Assembly: GCF_022869785.1 (NCBI RefSeq)
Contig: NZ_CP094997.1
Coordinates: 1,426,001-1,490,000, forward strand
Length of the DNA: 64,000 bases
Source: Dyadobacter chenwenxiniae
Lineage (GTDB): Bacteria; Bacteroidota; Bacteroidia; Cytophagales; Spirosomataceae
Reading direction: 5' to 3'
Shown here: positions 56,124-64,000 of the stretch, one piece after another
Position numbering within the stretch: the first letter of the stretch is position 1
How the letters are laid out: each line of letters starts with the position of its first letter
The notes under the pieces: model-generated
Told to the model about the DNA's origin: nothing
What the model saw: the letters and a program-made list of their open reading frames with translations, nothing else
Databases searched by the model: none
Translations under genes and position numbers: made by a program

Positions 56124-56795
56124 ATGAGCGCCGAGAAAAAGGGGAAAAAGGCACTTTTGTTTGGTGCAAGCGGCTTTGTTGGAAATTACTTATTGGAAGG
56201 CCTGCTCAATGATCCCGATTACGAACAGGTTACCGTTGTAGTCAGGAAAGATTTGAACATATCAAATCAGAAACTCAAAGTGCTGATCGGAGATTACCAT
56301 TCTCTGCCGGATTTGAAAAATGAAATCGTTGCAGATGAAGTCTTTATCGCACTCGGGACTACAAAAAAGAATACGCCTGATCAAAAAACTTATTACCAGG
56401 TCGATCACGATTATCCGGTTTTAGCAGCGCAAACAGGCAAGGAAAAAGGAGCAAAGTCGGTCTTTCTGGTGTCGGCTGTTGGCCCCGATGCAGATTCCAG
56501 CGTTTTTTATATCAGGACAAAAGGCGAAACGGAGCGGGACATCATTGCCCAGGATTTGCAGCATACGCACATTTTCAGGCCATCCATGATCATGGGAAAC
56601 CGCAAGGAAAGCCGGACATTGGAGAAGTCATTAATAACTATATTCTCCGTGATCAATCCGCTTTTCATCGGCCCTATGCAGAAATTCAGGGGAATAGAAG
56701 GCAAAGACATCGCGAAGGCTATGTTAGCCGCTGCCAAAAGACCCGCCGGTAAGTTGAAGGTTTATGAATGGAAGGAAATGCATGCGTTGCTTTGA
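56124..56795 (+). CDS. NAD(P)-binding protein, HTATIP2/YbjT-like
   Basis: A 223-residue Rossmann protein: KALLFGASGFVGNYLLEGLL (G-x-x-G-x-x-G loop), ADEVFIALGTTKKN, and SVFLVSAVGPDADSSVFYIRTKGETER. It resembles the TIP30/HTATIP2-like group of atypical SDRs with a Tyr-rich, Lys-containing active region. Monocistronic. Function unknown. Confidence 0.9.
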   Translation: MSAEKKGKKALLFGASGFVGNYLLEGLLNDPDYEQVTVVVRKDLNISNQKLKVLIGDYHSLPDLKNEIVADEVFIALGTTKKNTPDQKTYYQVDHDYPVLAAQTGKEKGAKSVFLVSAVGPDADSSVFYIRTKGETERDIIAQDLQHTHIFRPSMIMGNRKESRTLEKSLITIFSVINPLFIGPMQKFRGIEGKDIAKAMLAAAKRPAGKLKVYEWKEMHALL

Positions 56796-56871
56796 AACAA
56801 GCCTGTTACTTGAATAGAATCAACAAATGGATTTTAAATTTGCTTTGCTATCAGTGCGACGCTTATAAATT

Positions 56872-57312
56872 TTATTTCAATTCCAATAAAGTCTCATGAG
56901 CGTTAATGGCAACCCACGTGCCTTTTCTTTTTATATAAACGTCGGAATAGCAATTCTTTCCTTTGCGTATTTTCTCTTTGTCTTTCATTACAAAACTCGT
57001 GTAAGCAGTTAGCAGGCCCACATTGTTGACGATTTGAAGGTCGGTGCTATCGATGGTGACATTGATGATTTGCTGATCGGGGGTTAACACGTTGCGAAGG
57101 ACATCGGTTTTCGATAACTTCTTGCCTGTTGGTGAAATCATGACGAAATCATCGGCCAAAATCCGGCTTAGTGAAGCGGTGTCGCGTTTAGGGTAGGATT
57201 GCAGCCATTGCGTGTTCATTTGCTTGATCACGTCGCTGTCGTCGCCCTGGGCGAAAGCCGGGGCGGTCAAAAGGAGGGGAAGACTCAGGATTATTGTTAA
57301 CAGCTTTCTCAT
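56872..57312 (-). CDS. Exported SnoaL/DUF4440-like protein
   Basis: A 146-residue NTF2-fold protein with a signal peptide (MRKLLTIILSLPLLLTAPAFAQ). The DUF4440 pattern is visible: VIKQMNTQWLQSYPKRDTASLSRILADDFVMISPTG and a C-terminal GTWVAINAHETLL. ATG 57312 is chosen as it gives the signal peptide; the longer frame to 57528 overlaps the globin gene. NTF2-fold proteins bind diverse ligands. Role unknown. Confidence 0.85.
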   Translation of the reverse strand: MRKLLTIILSLPLLLTAPAFAQGDDSDVIKQMNTQWLQSYPKRDTASLSRILADDFVMISPTGKKLSKTDVLRNVLTPDQQIINVTIDSTDLQIVNNVGLLTAYTSFVMKDKEKIRKGKNCYSDVYIKRKGTWVAINAHETLLELK

Positions 57313-57443
57313 TGGGGCGTTTTTGGGATATTGTAGTGAATTTAGGCTTTCCATTCTTGCTTTCAAACATTTTTTATTGGAACAGCAAATTCGTGCCAGC
57401 ACCCAATGAAAGGAGCAACGCAAATAGTGCGCTGCTCCCGTCC

Positions 57444-57854
57444 CTAGCCAGCCTCCGCAGCATTGAGCATGGCCGACGCCCAGACGTCGTATAAATTGGT
57501 CCAGGCTTCGGCAGTTTCCATATCCCAATAATCACCCAGCGTAGTTTCCAAAGTGTTGATCAGCACTTTACCCACGAGCGCATAATGCTCGGGCTTGACA
57601 CCGTATTTGGCGTGACGTTTTCCCATGGCCTCGATTTGAGTCTGGATGTCGGGCATCGTTTGCAGATGCATCACCATGTAAGTGATCATAGCGCTGAATT
57701 TGGCTTGCTGCTGCTCCAAATCCGACTGAAACATAGCGATCAGGTAAGGAGCCTCTGCGAATAGATTTTCATAAAACAAAACCGCAGGATTATCAGGCTG
57801 TGCAATGACCTGGCTCCACGAATTTTTAATGATTAGCATGTCCCGATTGTTCAT
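57444..57854 (-). CDS. Globin (bacterial haemoglobin-like)
   Basis: A 136-residue single-domain globin of the flavohaemoglobin/Vgb type. NPAVLFYENLFAEAP covers helix B with the distal Tyr; FQSD is the CD corner with Phe; the proximal His is in YGVKPEHYALVG (helix F). No reductase domain. May bind oxygen or NO. It is upstream of the SnoaL-like gene on the same strand (131-bp gap). Confidence 0.9.
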   Translation of the reverse strand: MNNRDMLIIKNSWSQVIAQPDNPAVLFYENLFAEAPYLIAMFQSDLEQQQAKFSAMITYMVMHLQTMPDIQTQIEAMGKRHAKYGVKPEHYALVGKVLINTLETTLGDYWDMETAEAWTNLYDVWASAMLNAAEAG

Positions 57855-57955
57855 GGCATGGCAGATTAATGTTGATGGTGAAAATGATAGGCCAAACTTA
57901 CCGGGGCTTTTTTTTTGATCCTATTTTAAGAGGTATACAAAAAGTAAACACTTGC

Positions 57956-59731
57956 TTAAATGGTCATCAAATAATCGGTCAGGTTGCTGTCTTCCGGCAA
58001 ATTGAGTTTTTTGCGAAGGCGGTGCCTGGCTGTTTTTACGCTGTCGGGGGCAATGTTAAGTAAGGTAGCGGATTCTTTCAGGTTGAGGTTCAGGCGGATC
58101 AGTGCGGATAGACGAAGCTCGCCGCTGCTCAGATCCGGATTTTGTTGTTTCAGTTTAAAAAAGAAATCCTTATGCACGCCCTCGAAATACATTTTAAATT
58201 CATCCCAATCCTTATCCAGGTTAAAACTGTAATCGATCAGGTTAATGAGGCGGCTGAAAAGCGGATTATGTTCTTCGCTTTGCCTGGTTTTCAGCGCCAG
58301 CGAAATCGTTTGCCTGATGTCTTCCAGGATGCTGTTTTTCTGGATCAAATTCAAGGTGTGTGTGGTCAGGGCCTTGTTTCGGAATTCAAGCTCGCTGATG
58401 AGCTGCTGTTCTCTTTCTTGTCGGTTCAAAAGTTCATTCTGGGTGAGCGCCTGTTGTGCAATGTGTATCTGGTGATCTTTCTGCACTTTTAAACGCTGAC
58501 GGTTAAACGCAAGCCCCAGAACGATCAGCCCGCAAACAAGCCCGAGCGCCAGCATATTCCGGTGTGCATAACCCAGGTCTTTTTCATTTTGTAATAATTG
58601 AATTTCATGCTGCTTTTTTTCGCTCTCATAGTGAACCCGAAGATTGGTGATCTTGCTTGAATTTTCCGCATTGAACAGCGAGTCTTTAAGGCTGCTAGCC
58701 AATTGCTGGAAATGAAAAGCATTTGCGTAATCCCTCTTTTCGCCAAAAGCCGTGGCCAATCCCTGGTAAGAATGCTGCAAAGCCGGTCTTATGCCGGCAT
58801 TCAAAGCCAGTGTTTTGGCTTTTTGAAAACTTTCGATGGCCTTCTCCGCCAGGTGCAGACCCGTGTAAACCTGCCCAAGGCCGTTATAGGAAGTGACCAT
58901 CAGCCGCTTGCTCTGGAACGTCTCATTAATTTTCAGCGCACGTTCATATCTTAGTTGGGCCTGCGGATAATCGTGTTTCTGGATGTAGATTTCCCCCGTG
59001 TTGTTGAGGCAAATGATCTGTCCGTTGCTGTCCTGAAAACTTTCGAAAAGCGCCAATGCTTTGTTGGCACTGGTTATGGCCGCATCGAACTTCTTTTGTT
59101 TGGTGTAAATGCTTGCAATGTTGATCAGTGCGCCGGCAGCGGATTTCTTGTCGTCGACTTTTGTCCAGATAGCCATCGCTTGCTGATAGGAGCGCAATGC
59201 TTCCTCAAAATTCTTTTGATTTTTATATACATTACCAATGCTGTTGACCACAGAAGCCACCCTTCTTTCATCACCCGATTCCTGGAAAATGGACAATGCG
59301 TGCTGATAATTGTCCAGGGCAAGATCGTAATTTCCCTGCTCTCCGTAAACGAGCCCCATATTACTAATTGCCTTGCCAAAGCCAAGCTGATCTTTGAGAT
59401 CACTGTACATTTTTTTGCTTTGCTCGTAACTGGCAAGGGATTTCGTATAATCGTTTTTTTGCCAATAATAAATGCCAAAACCCTGGTAACTTTTCGCCTC
59501 ACCGCGCAGATAGCCGATTTTTTTGGCCAGATCCAATGCCTTTTGCGTGTAGGACAAGGTCTTATCAGGCTCTGAGGCCCAGTATTCAGTGGCAATGTCA
59601 ACCATTAGATTTACTTTGGCGGTATCCGCTTTTGTCTGGGAGAGTACATTTACCAGGCTGTCGATTTTAGAAGTTTGGGCAAAAAGAGAGGTTGTCAGCA
59701 ACGATAACAATGCAATCCGGCAAATTTTCAT
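57956..59731 (-). CDS. TPR-containing membrane regulator with LuxR-like HTH
   Basis: A 591-residue protein: signal peptide (MKICRIALLSLLTTSLFAQ), eight or so TPRs (about 40-340, for example AISNMGLVYGEQGNYDLALDNYQHALSIFQ), a coiled region, one TM helix (about 393-410, MLALGLVCGLIVLGLAF), then a cytosolic coiled coil and a LuxR-like HTH at about 525-585 (LSSGELRLSALIRLNLNLKESATLLNIAPDSVKTARHRLRKKL). It seems to sense a periplasmic partner and act on DNA from the membrane. Target unknown. Confidence 0.9.
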   Translation of the reverse strand: MKICRIALLSLLTTSLFAQTSKIDSLVNVLSQTKADTAKVNLMVDIATEYWASEPDKTLSYTQKALDLAKKIGYLRGEAKSYQGFGIYYWQKNDYTKSLASYEQSKKMYSDLKDQLGFGKAISNMGLVYGEQGNYDLALDNYQHALSIFQESGDERRVASVVNSIGNVYKNQKNFEEALRSYQQAMAIWTKVDDKKSAAGALINIASIYTKQKKFDAAITSANKALALFESFQDSNGQIICLNNTGEIYIQKHDYPQAQLRYERALKINETFQSKRLMVTSYNGLGQVYTGLHLAEKAIESFQKAKTLALNAGIRPALQHSYQGLATAFGEKRDYANAFHFQQLASSLKDSLFNAENSSKITNLRVHYESEKKQHEIQLLQNEKDLGYAHRNMLALGLVCGLIVLGLAFNRQRLKVQKDHQIHIAQQALTQNELLNRQEREQQLISELEFRNKALTTHTLNLIQKNSILEDIRQTISLALKTRQSEEHNPLFSRLINLIDYSFNLDKDWDEFKMYFEGVHKDFFFKLKQQNPDLSSGELRLSALIRLNLNLKESATLLNIAPDSVKTARHRLRKKLNLPEDSNLTDYLMTI

Positions 59732-59893
59732 AAATACGGGAAGAGATATAATTTAGGAAGTCCAAAATTAGCCGTTTTACGCAGCCTGATATTTACCGTT
59801 AACTTAGAATATCAACGAAACCAGACAAGTCACCCAAATCAACAACCTATAAGGAATATCATTGGTTGTGCCTGAATAAGGTTACCTTAGCAT

Positions 59894-60097
59894 ATGAAAA
59901 TCAAAATATTAGCAGAAAAAGATCTCCCGCCGCCGAATTCGGTATTGAAATTCCGGATTAAAAATACAACCAACTGGCGCGTTGGCTTTACCGACAGCGA
60001 CACCGGCGATTTTGTCCAGGAAGTGGGAGGGATCACTTATAGTTATTCCTGGAACCAGATTGATGAATATTACTTGACTGCGCCTGTGTTGCCGTAG
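59894..60097 (+). CDS. Small hypothetical protein
   Basis: A 67-residue soluble protein, starts MKIKILAEKDLPPPN, beta-rich pattern (NTTNWRVGFTDSDTG ... GGITYSYSWNQID). I do not recognise the family. It is alone on the plus strand between two minus-strand genes and has a normal composition, so it is probably real but unproven. Confidence 0.5.
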   Translation: MKIKILAEKDLPPPNSVLKFRIKNTTNWRVGFTDSDTGDFVQEVGGITYSYSWNQIDEYYLTAPVLP

Positions 60098-60139
60098 CAG
60101 GATGCTGCTCATCTGCTCCTAATTGCGCATTTTTCCGGG

Positions 60140-60730
60140 TCACCTGTATCTGCGCTGCCAGACCTTATACCAGTTCTTGTTCTTCGGATAATGCCGGTGT
60201 GCTGCACGGTTGTTTACAAAAAGCGCGACCAGCAGCAAAACGAGCACACCTGTTAACACCGGACTTATTACATACTTATAGCCGAGGCTGGTGATTTTTT
60301 CCGAGCCTATGTTCGCGATCAATGCCGTAGCGCCTCCCGGCGGGTGCAATGTCTTGGTGATCTGCATGAAAACGATGGATAAGGAGACTGCAAATGCAGA
60401 GGCAAGCCATATCTGGTCCGGTACGATTTTATGCACCGTTACGCCTACAATTGCACAGATTAAATGGCCGCCTATGAGGTTCCTGGGCTGTGCGAGCGGA
60501 CTATTTACAATGCCGTAAATCAAGACTGACGATGCGCCGAACGACCCGATCAGGAATACATTATCCGCTTGGGTAAATTGGCTGTCATTAATATAACCTA
60601 TGAGTGCTATTCCTAAAAAGGACCCGACGAATGTCCAGAAATGATCATTAAAGTCAATAAGGGTCTCTTTGTAAATCACATACCGCGCCATGCGCACATG
60701 CTTTCTGAATCGCTTTCTCAATTTTACCAA
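60140..60730 (-). CDS. HPP-family membrane protein
   Basis: A 196-residue inner-membrane protein with four to five TM helices. The H-P-P signature is in KTLHPPGGATALIAN; GSFGASSVLIYGIVNSPLAQPRN is typical of the family, which has been linked to nitrite transport in chloroplasts and cyanobacteria. The start is uncertain: TTG 60730 is the longest frame, ATG 60691 (MARYVIYKE) is the first ATG. Monocistronic. Confidence 0.9.
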   Translation of the reverse strand: MVKLRKRFRKHVRMARYVIYKETLIDFNDHFWTFVGSFLGIALIGYINDSQFTQADNVFLIGSFGASSVLIYGIVNSPLAQPRNLIGGHLICAIVGVTVHKIVPDQIWLASAFAVSLSIVFMQITKTLHPPGGATALIANIGSEKITSLGYKYVISPVLTGVLVLLLVALFVNNRAAHRHYPKNKNWYKVWQRRYR

Positions 60731-60798
60731 TTATTTACTTTCAAAAATCCCGTAAATATAATGGTTGGCAGCCGCATTCGCTCGCAGTTCCGTATGTC

Positions 60799-61392
60799 TT
60801 AGCGCTTCTGAAGTAAGATCTGTTTGATGTCCCGGTTAAGGCCCTTCCAGATCATATTTTTATTTCTGACATCCACTTCAATAGTGTAATTCTCGCCCGT
60901 CAATCCCAGATCCCGGAAAAATATTTCATCGTCCTGCCACGGCCGTGAGCCGTTCGGGAAGTTTGTTTCAAATAATGTAAACGCTTGCGGGCCAGTCTTT
61001 TCGGCGATTCGTTCAGGCGATGCCCACAACCTGAAAGCGACGGGCCAAACTTTCCCCCGGAGCGAAAGCTCTCCTTTGCAAACCGGATGGCGCTGGTCCT
61101 CTTCTCTTGAAATATTTTTAATATCCAATACTGCAAAATCCTTGAAAACCGTGTCCCGTTTTACCGAGCCCATTGGGTTTGAATATTTAATATCAAACTC
61201 GACCTCCCTCAGGTTCCACTCTCCATATAACTGATCCACAAGCGTATCCATGATCTGGATCGCGCCTTTGTTAAAATCGATCCGTTCGTATCGTAACGCT
61301 GGATCAGGTTCAATTTCGCTTTTTGTTTTGCATTGCAGCATGGCGGCGCTAAGCATCATCAGAAGCGCGAGAGAGGTGTAGCTTTTTTTCAT
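60799..61392 (-). CDS. Putative lipoprotein of unknown function
   Basis: A 197-residue protein with a lipoprotein signal (MKKSYTSLALLMMLSAAMLQC, Cys21). The mature part has no family I recognise; RYERIDFNKGAIQIMD and a Trp-rich middle (YGEWNLREVEFDIKYS) are its notable features. It follows the SusD gene on the same strand, but a hairpin at 61529-61568 separates them. Confidence 0.75.
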   Translation of the reverse strand: MKKSYTSLALLMMLSAAMLQCKTKSEIEPDPALRYERIDFNKGAIQIMDTLVDQLYGEWNLREVEFDIKYSNPMGSVKRDTVFKDFAVLDIKNISREEDQRHPVCKGELSLRGKVWPVAFRLWASPERIAEKTGPQAFTLFETNFPNGSRPWQDDEIFFRDLGLTGENYTIEVDVRNKNMIWKGLNRDIKQILLQKR

Positions 61393-61528
61393 AGCAATAA
61401 CAGAATCAAGATGCCGTGAAAATAAAAAATCCGTTCGGATTCTATGTTATGTAACCGTTATTAAATTTATCTCCCGTACTTTTTTGAGATATATTTTTCA
61501 AAAATCGTCTCTTTCCGCATGAAATATT

Positions 61529-61568
61529 GCTTGCAGGCGGGTCCTGAATCCGGGACCCGCTTGCAAGC
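61529..61568 (-). terminator. Strong hairpin downstream of the SusD gene
   Basis: On the minus strand, GCTTGCA...CGGGTCC pairs with GGACCCG...TGCAAGC (about 16 bp with a short internal mismatch, 8-nt loop) 38 bp after the SusD stop. The following sequence is only moderately T-rich, so it may be a weak terminator or an mRNA-end stem. Confidence 0.6.
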
Positions 61569-61605
61569 GGTGAACTTTCAACATCCAAAGGCATTTTTGA
61601 TCCCC

Positions 61606-63438
61606 TTATTCCGGGATCGAAGTCAATGCCGGAACATTGTTCTGGAAACCGTTATAACCTTTGTTCTGGTTGATCCGCCCCTGCACATTGCCATCAATTG
61701 CAGACTGAGGCACAGGCCATAGCACGTGATACGGGCTCATGGTGTATTCATCTGCGTGGCGTGTCTTTACTCCTTTGTTATAAAAATCGCTTTTCTCCAT
61801 GACACGGTCATAATAATAGTTGTTATCGGAGAAGCTTTCCATATTGTAAGTCTTGCCATTGGGTGCAGGCTTGCCGGTCATCGCGAAAATGTAGGCCACA
61901 CGGGTGAGCTCCGTTTTGCGCGGCTCTTCAAAATACAGTTCCCTGGCACGTTCATCCAGAACGGTGCCAATGTTAATTTTGGCAGGCGCAAGCGGGCTGC
62001 AATTCGCCCTTGTGCGAACAGCATTAATATCCGCAGCCGCTTTTACCAAATCACCTTTCCAGGTGTAAGCTTCGGCTCTCAGCAAATAAGTTTCTGCAAG
62101 ACGGAACACATACCAGTCCGTATTTCCACCTTGTGGCTGAACGCGCCGCGGGTCCTCAATGAAGAGCTTGTAATTAGGCCAGTCAAACCAGCAACGGATT
62201 GTGTCAATGGTCAAAATTGCACCCGCAGCATTGCGGAATTGCAGGTTTTTGCCATACCATTGGTCTTTACCTATAAGGCTTGGGTCGTTGTAGACAATAT
62301 CTTCCATACGCGTCCAGTTGCCGGGTGCGTGGCGGAGATCCTTTTTATCATCCCAAACACCCTCCTGTGAATAATAGGTTGGGCGCACACGTCCTATTCC
62401 CCGGCCAAGTTTGGTGATTTGATCGATTTCAATGCCATAAGTGTCAATTGTGCCTCTATTTCCAGCCGGTGTAGTAATGTTGTTATGCCAAAGCGGAACA
62501 GTATTGCGCATGATCTGAATGCCGTCCGGCACATTTCCGTCGATGTTAATGCGGTCAATAACCAACATTAGTCCTTCCGTATTGGCGCCCAGCGCCTTGT
62601 TTGCTGGTCTGTGTAAATCCCAGACCACATTGCGGTTTGCATTGCTCGCGTCCACACCAAACCGGTTGGTCATCAGCTTGTGCGTTCCGCCATCGATCAC
62701 ATTGCTTGCCGATTTAATTGCGTCGTCAAACAGGCCCAATGCCAGATTTACTTTTGTCAGCAAATGGCTTACGGACCCTTTGTTAACCGTTCCTTTGTCC
62801 GTAATGGCGGGGACCCATTGTTCGGCAAATTCCAGGTCTTCTTTCATTTTCTTCAAAATCACCTCCCGTTTGGTCGATTGGAAATCGAGTTTCTGGGTCA
62901 CTACTTCGTCCAGGATTAAAGGAACGTCACCGAATTGCTGCGTGAGCCGGTAATAGCGTGCCGCACGGTGGAAATAAGCAGCGCCCAGGATCTCGTTTTT
63001 TTCCTGCTCATTTTTATAGGTAGGCTGATCAATGCGGGAAATGGCTACGTTTGCGTACTTTATACCTTTAAAACCTTCAATCCAGTACCAGCCAATGCGG
63101 TTATAATCCACATGGTTGAGCTCCGCATCGGGTGTGATCAGCAGGTTCAGATTCTGCGCAGGACCCGATTTGTCCGTTGTTCCTTCCACAGCAATGTCCG
63201 AAAACACGGCTTCGGTTACCATTGGAGGAGCGTCTCCGTACCATTCCAGTCGCATATTCCGTTCACAGGCAACCAGTGTTGCACGTAAACCAGCCGGATC
63301 ATTAAATGTGATGTCCGGATTATAAAAAGAAAGCGGCTCAGGCGCAAGCCAGTCTTTTTGGCAGGCGACCATTGTCATGCATCCGGCAATCAGCACGGGC
63401 GCAAATATTTGTTTTGATCTGTTATATATCGTTTTCAT
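61606..63438 (-). CDS. SusD/RagB-like outer-membrane lipoprotein
   Basis: A 610-residue lipoprotein (signal with lipobox-like VAC, Cys26: MTMVACQKDW). SusD features: FNDPAGLRATLVACERNMRLEWYGD, AAYFHRAARYYRLTQQFGDVPLI, RLAETYLLRAEAYTWKGD, and the C-terminal LDERARELYFEEPRKTELTR. It is coupled to the SusC gene 24 bp upstream. Sequence-divergent from the SusD at 42368, so the ligand differs. No enzyme gene is visible downstream in the window. Confidence 0.95.
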   Translation of the reverse strand: MKTIYNRSKQIFAPVLIAGCMTMVACQKDWLAPEPLSFYNPDITFNDPAGLRATLVACERNMRLEWYGDAPPMVTEAVFSDIAVEGTTDKSGPAQNLNLLITPDAELNHVDYNRIGWYWIEGFKGIKYANVAISRIDQPTYKNEQEKNEILGAAYFHRAARYYRLTQQFGDVPLILDEVVTQKLDFQSTKREVILKKMKEDLEFAEQWVPAITDKGTVNKGSVSHLLTKVNLALGLFDDAIKSASNVIDGGTHKLMTNRFGVDASNANRNVVWDLHRPANKALGANTEGLMLVIDRINIDGNVPDGIQIMRNTVPLWHNNITTPAGNRGTIDTYGIEIDQITKLGRGIGRVRPTYYSQEGVWDDKKDLRHAPGNWTRMEDIVYNDPSLIGKDQWYGKNLQFRNAAGAILTIDTIRCWFDWPNYKLFIEDPRRVQPQGGNTDWYVFRLAETYLLRAEAYTWKGDLVKAAADINAVRTRANCSPLAPAKINIGTVLDERARELYFEEPRKTELTRVAYIFAMTGKPAPNGKTYNMESFSDNNYYYDRVMEKSDFYNKGVKTRHADEYTMSPYHVLWPVPQSAIDGNVQGRINQNKGYNGFQNNVPALTSIPE

Positions 63439-63462
63439 TTCGTTAATTTTTGGAAAAGAACA

Positions 63463-64000
63463 TTACAGGGTTATATCCAGACCCAATGTGAAAATGCGAG
63501 GACTCGGCACGGAGAAGTCCAGGTTCGCGTTGGTGTCGTTATTCGTTCCGTTCTCCGGATCCCAGAAATCCCAGCCGGATATGTAGCCCAGGTTACGTAC
63601 GTTTCCATAAATACGCAGGTTCTGAATGTTGACCTTTTGCACAATGTTCTTCGGGATTGTATAGGCCAGTGCAAGGCTTTCAAAACGCAGGAATGATTTG
63701 TTACGGTAAACAGCGTAACCCGTTGCCGACCCTTCACTTGAATACAAGCGAGCCCATTCGTTGTTACGGTTTTCAGCCGTCCAGTAAGGGAATACATACG
63801 AGCTTGAACGGTCAGGAAATCCCTGGCGGTTTTTCATTTGGTTAAATTCTCCTTTCTGTCCTAAATACGAATACATCATGACCGACGCATCGAAGTTTTT
63901 GAAGATCCTGAACTCATTACGGAATGTGATCCTGGCCCTTGGCGATTTGTAACCCTGGAAAACCTTGTCAGCATTCGTGTATTTCCCATCATTGTTAGCA
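63463..64000 (-). CDS. SusC/RagA-like transporter, C-terminal part only
   Basis: The last ~179 residues of a SusC-type TonB-dependent barrel; the frame is open to the window edge, so the 5' end is outside. Seen: RITFRNEFRIFKNFDASV, SSSYVFPYWTAENRNNEWARLYS, NLRIYGNVRNLGYISGWDFWDPE and the final PSPRIFTLGLDITL. Partner of the SusD gene 24 bp downstream. Confidence 0.92.
   Translation of the reverse strand, partial: ANNDGKYTNADKVFQGYKSPRARITFRNEFRIFKNFDASVMMYSYLGQKGEFNQMKNRQGFPDRSSSYVFPYWTAENRNNEWARLYSSEGSATGYAVYRNKSFLRFESLALAYTIPKNIVQKVNIQNLRIYGNVRNLGYISGWDFWDPENGTNNDTNANLDFSVPSPRIFTLGLDITL

Noticed and set aside
61726..62370. 214-codon plus-strand ORF opposite SusD
   Set aside because: It is a shadow of a clear SusD gene on minus.

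Overview
The window reads as a chromosomal segment of a Bacteroidota bacterium of the Cytophagales type; Dyadobacter or a close relative is my best guess, from gene content alone. Evidence: two SusC/SusD systems, a FecR/ECF sigma pair feeding a SusC with an STN domain, a type IX secretion (T9SS) C-terminal sorting domain, FtsX/MacB-type permeases, and -7 elements of the form TAnnTTTG. I found no tRNA, rRNA, CRISPR array, transposase or phage gene.

Layout. 1-5000: the 3' part of an alpha-amylase (GH13) whose expected catalytic Glu codon reads Lys, an ABC-type permease, an AT-rich gap with an orphan terminator, and a lipoprotein. 5000-13800: a YCII (DGPF) protein translationally coupled to an ECF42-like sigma factor, a secreted LamG-like protein, two 'NAD(P) oxidoreductase + AraC regulator' modules, small proteins, and a luciferase-like monooxygenase in an operon with glgX. 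15970-23988: a divergent seven-gene glycan cluster (GT9, GT2 and carbamoyltransferase on minus; GT4, GT4, HAD phosphatase and GT9 on plus) with overlapping or abutting genes on each arm. 24000-31200: dienelactone hydrolase, a guanidine exporter (Gdx/SugE) behind a probable guanidine-II riboswitch, a sulfatase, a GyrI-like protein, a response regulator, a large-subunit catalase, and a convergent ankyrin protein with a small partner.

31200-40500: a TonB-type outer-membrane beta-barrel protein, a relic 3' end of a second one next to an XRE-type regulator, an array of ~51 bp palindromic repeats, a galactonate dehydratase-like enzyme, and an operon of four secreted proteins, three of them paralogues ending in a C1q/TNF-like domain and one carrying a T9SS tail. 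40500-49500: ECF sigma, FecR, SusC (broken by two frameshifts), SusD and a metallophosphoesterase/PQQ-propeller fusion. 49600-60800: bestrophin, MBOAT + SGNH O-acyltransferase pair, YdeI, VOC, YafY/WYL regulator, phytanoyl-CoA dioxygenase-like protein, NAD(P)-binding protein, SnoaL-like protein, globin, a TPR/LuxR membrane regulator and an HPP protein. 60800-64000: lipoprotein, SusD and the 3' end of another SusC.

How it fits together: the window is mostly surface-glycan metabolism (uptake by SusCD, synthesis by the glycosyltransferase cluster, decoration by carbamoyl and acyl transfer, glycogen debranching) mixed with stress and detoxification genes (catalase, guanidine export, oxidoreductases). 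The least explained parts are the glycosyltransferase/carbamoyltransferase cluster and the C1q-like operon.
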